DNA from: Haladaptatus sp. QDMS2
Lineage (GTDB): Archaea > Halobacteriota > Halobacteria > Halobacteriales > Halococcaceae
Direction: 5' to 3'
Assembly: GCF_029338295.1 (NCBI RefSeq)
Contig: NZ_CP119791.1
Location: forward strand, 1,054,001 to 1,118,000
Length of the DNA stretch: 64,000 nucleotides
Position numbers and translations under genes: made by a program. The notes beneath the pieces are model-generated. The model had not been told where the DNA came from, did not search any database, and saw nothing but the letters and a program-made list of their open reading frames with translations. Positions 62,929 to 64,000 of the stretch are shown here, piece by piece. Numbering within the stretch: position 1 is the stretch's first letter; the number at the start of each line of letters is the position of its first letter.

Positions 62929-64000
62929 ATGGCAATTCCGCCCCCGTCCACTGGTGTGCTCGTGGTGTTCGCGCTCATCGTCGTCACGGTGGTGCTGTTC
63001 ATTACCGAGCGCCTCCCCGCGGACATCACGGCCATCGCCCTGCTGGTCACGATGGTCGTCCTCCAGCCGTGGACGCAAATCTCCGCACAGGAAGCGATCT
63101 CTGGGTTCTCGAACGCGGCGACCATCACCATCGTCGCGATGTACATCCTCAGTGCGGGTATCGAAGAGACTGGCCTCGTCCAGCAACTGGGAAGTCGGGT
63201 CGGCGAGTACACCGCCGGCAGTCAAACGAAACTCCTCGCGGCGACCATCGGCCTCACTGGCCCAGTTGCGGGCTTCATCAACAACACGCCGGTCGTGGCC
63301 GTGTTCATCCCGATGGTGACCGACCTCGCAGACCAGAGTCGCATCTCGCCGTCGAAACTCCTGATTCCGCTCTCCTACGCCGCGATGCTCGGGGGCACGC
63401 TCACGCTCATCGGCACGGCGACCAACATCCTCGCCTCCGACATCTCCGCGGACCTCATCGGCCACCCCTTCTCGATGTTCGAGTTCACGCCCCTCGGCAT
63501 CCTCGTCCTCCTCGTCGGCGCACTCTACCTGATGACCGTCGGTCAGTACCTCCTGCCAGAGCGCATCCTCGCGGCGGACCTCACCGACGAGTTCGAACTG
63601 GAAGACTACCTGGTGAAGGTGACCGTCAGCCAGAACTCCCCGCTCGTCGGCCAGACAATCAGTGACGCGCTTTCAGAGCGCGTCTACGACGTGGACGTCA
63701 TCCAGATTGTCCGCGGCGAGCGCCTCTACCTCGCCGAAGACACCGACCAGGAAATCGAGGTCAGAGACGTACTCACGGTTCGCGGTGACGAGAATGCCAT
63801 TAGCGCCTTCGCCGCGGGAGAGTCGCTGCGCATCCTTCGCAAGGCCCCGGTGACGGAACTCGAACTCGCGCCGATGGACGGGCCGGGCACGCTCGTCGAA
63901 ACCATCATCCCAGCTGAATCCTCGCTCATCGGGCAGAATCTCGCGACGGCCCGACTCCGCGAACGCTACGCGGTGACCGTGCTCGCCATCCGTCGCGGTG
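62929..64000 (+). CDS. SLC13/DASS-type permease with TrkA-C domains (3' end outside window)
   Basis: The first 357 residues of a permease of the divalent anion:sodium symporter / citrate-transporter type. It begins MAIPPPSTGVLVVFALIVV, with repeated hydrophobic helices over about 200 residues and the family motifs GFSNAATITIVAMYILSAG and LTGPVAGFINNTPVVAVFIP (with NNTPV as the transport motif), plus GTLTLIGTATNILASD. From about residue 225 a TrkA-C regulatory domain follows (LVKVTVSQNSPLVGQTISDA, IEVRDVLTVRGD), and a second one starts at AESSLIGQNLATARLRERYA before the window ends. The substrate may be sulfate, phosphate or dicarboxylates. The ATG at 62929 fits the first helix. Confidence 0.88.
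   Translation, partial: MAIPPPSTGVLVVFALIVVTVVLFITERLPADITAIALLVTMVVLQPWTQISAQEAISGFSNAATITIVAMYILSAGIEETGLVQQLGSRVGEYTAGSQTKLLAATIGLTGPVAGFINNTPVVAVFIPMVTDLADQSRISPSKLLIPLSYAAMLGGTLTLIGTATNILASDISADLIGHPFSMFEFTPLGILVLLVGALYLMTVGQYLLPERILAADLTDEFELEDYLVKVTVSQNSPLVGQTISDALSERVYDVDVIQIVRGERLYLAEDTDQEIEVRDVLTVRGDENAISAFAAGESLRILRKAPVTELELAPMDGPGTLVETIIPAESSLIGQNLATARLRERYAVTVLAIRRG

Noticed and set aside
62919-63665. 248-residue plus-strand frame
   Set aside because: It is out of frame with the SLC13 permease that begins at 62929, and is full of Arg, His and Pro; the true frame stays open to the window end.

Overview
The window is chromosomal DNA from a halophilic archaeon (class Halobacteria). 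Evidence for this is the high-GC, acidic-protein coding style, Tat-type (twin-arginine) lipoprotein signals on secreted proteins, haloarchaeal-style TATA boxes about 25 bases before many start codons (leaderless mRNAs), an archaeal DNA ligase, a class III pilin-like signal, and gyrase and topoisomerase VI genes side by side. The genus cannot be fixed from the sequence alone. About 60 genes are supported. No rRNA operon, CRISPR array or insertion sequence was seen.

Layout. 1-10.5 kb: the C-terminal end of a CopA-type copper ATPase, a secreted LVIVD beta-propeller protein, an aspartoacylase-like enzyme, a uracil-DNA-glycosylase-like protein, a trio made of a thioredoxin-reductase-like flavoprotein, a MoaD/ThiS-fold protein and a metallo-beta-lactamase (MBL) hydrolase, then an aldehyde dehydrogenase and a Bat-type regulator. 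10.7-15.6 kb: a complete five-gene branched-chain amino acid (Liv-type) ABC importer. 15.6-25.7 kb: housekeeping and stress genes (HTTM protein, cupin, tRNA-Arg, TatA, peroxiredoxin, HD hydrolase, ABC-2 exporter, threonine-synthase-like enzyme plus cyclase, PHP hydrolase, tRNA-Gly, universal stress protein). 26.3-30.7 kb: a type IV pilus-like operon (membrane protein, PilB-like ATPase, PilC-like platform). 31.3-42.2 kb: sugar-phosphate mutase, a nucleoside (BMP-type) ABC importer, then cytidine deaminase and uridine phosphorylase. This uptake and breakdown set is interrupted by an SDR gene and an AT-richer gene for a large pilin-signal surface protein. 42.2-49.2 kb: a secreted propeller enzyme, an NDH-2-like flavoprotein, an HTH regulator, a sugar-nucleotide epimerase, arginase with a convergent HTH regulator, and a solitary trpB. 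49.3-59.1 kb: gyrB-gyrA on the minus strand, divergent from top6B-top6A on the plus strand. 59-64 kb: a DehI-family protein, an MBL protein, a small AT-rich Tat lipoprotein, DNA ligase, and the start of an SLC13/TrkA-C transporter that runs off the end.

The clearest special element is a 569-residue intein carrying a LAGLIDADG homing endonuclease domain. It splits the ATP-binding motif of topoisomerase VI subunit B. Other points for a second look are a MoaD-fold protein ending in Gly-Cys instead of Gly-Gly, the low-GC pilin-like island inside the nucleoside locus, a structured non-coding stretch with a perfect palindrome near 24.74 kb, a 13-bp copy of the tRNA-Arg 3' end, and several inverted or direct repeats at divergent promoters.
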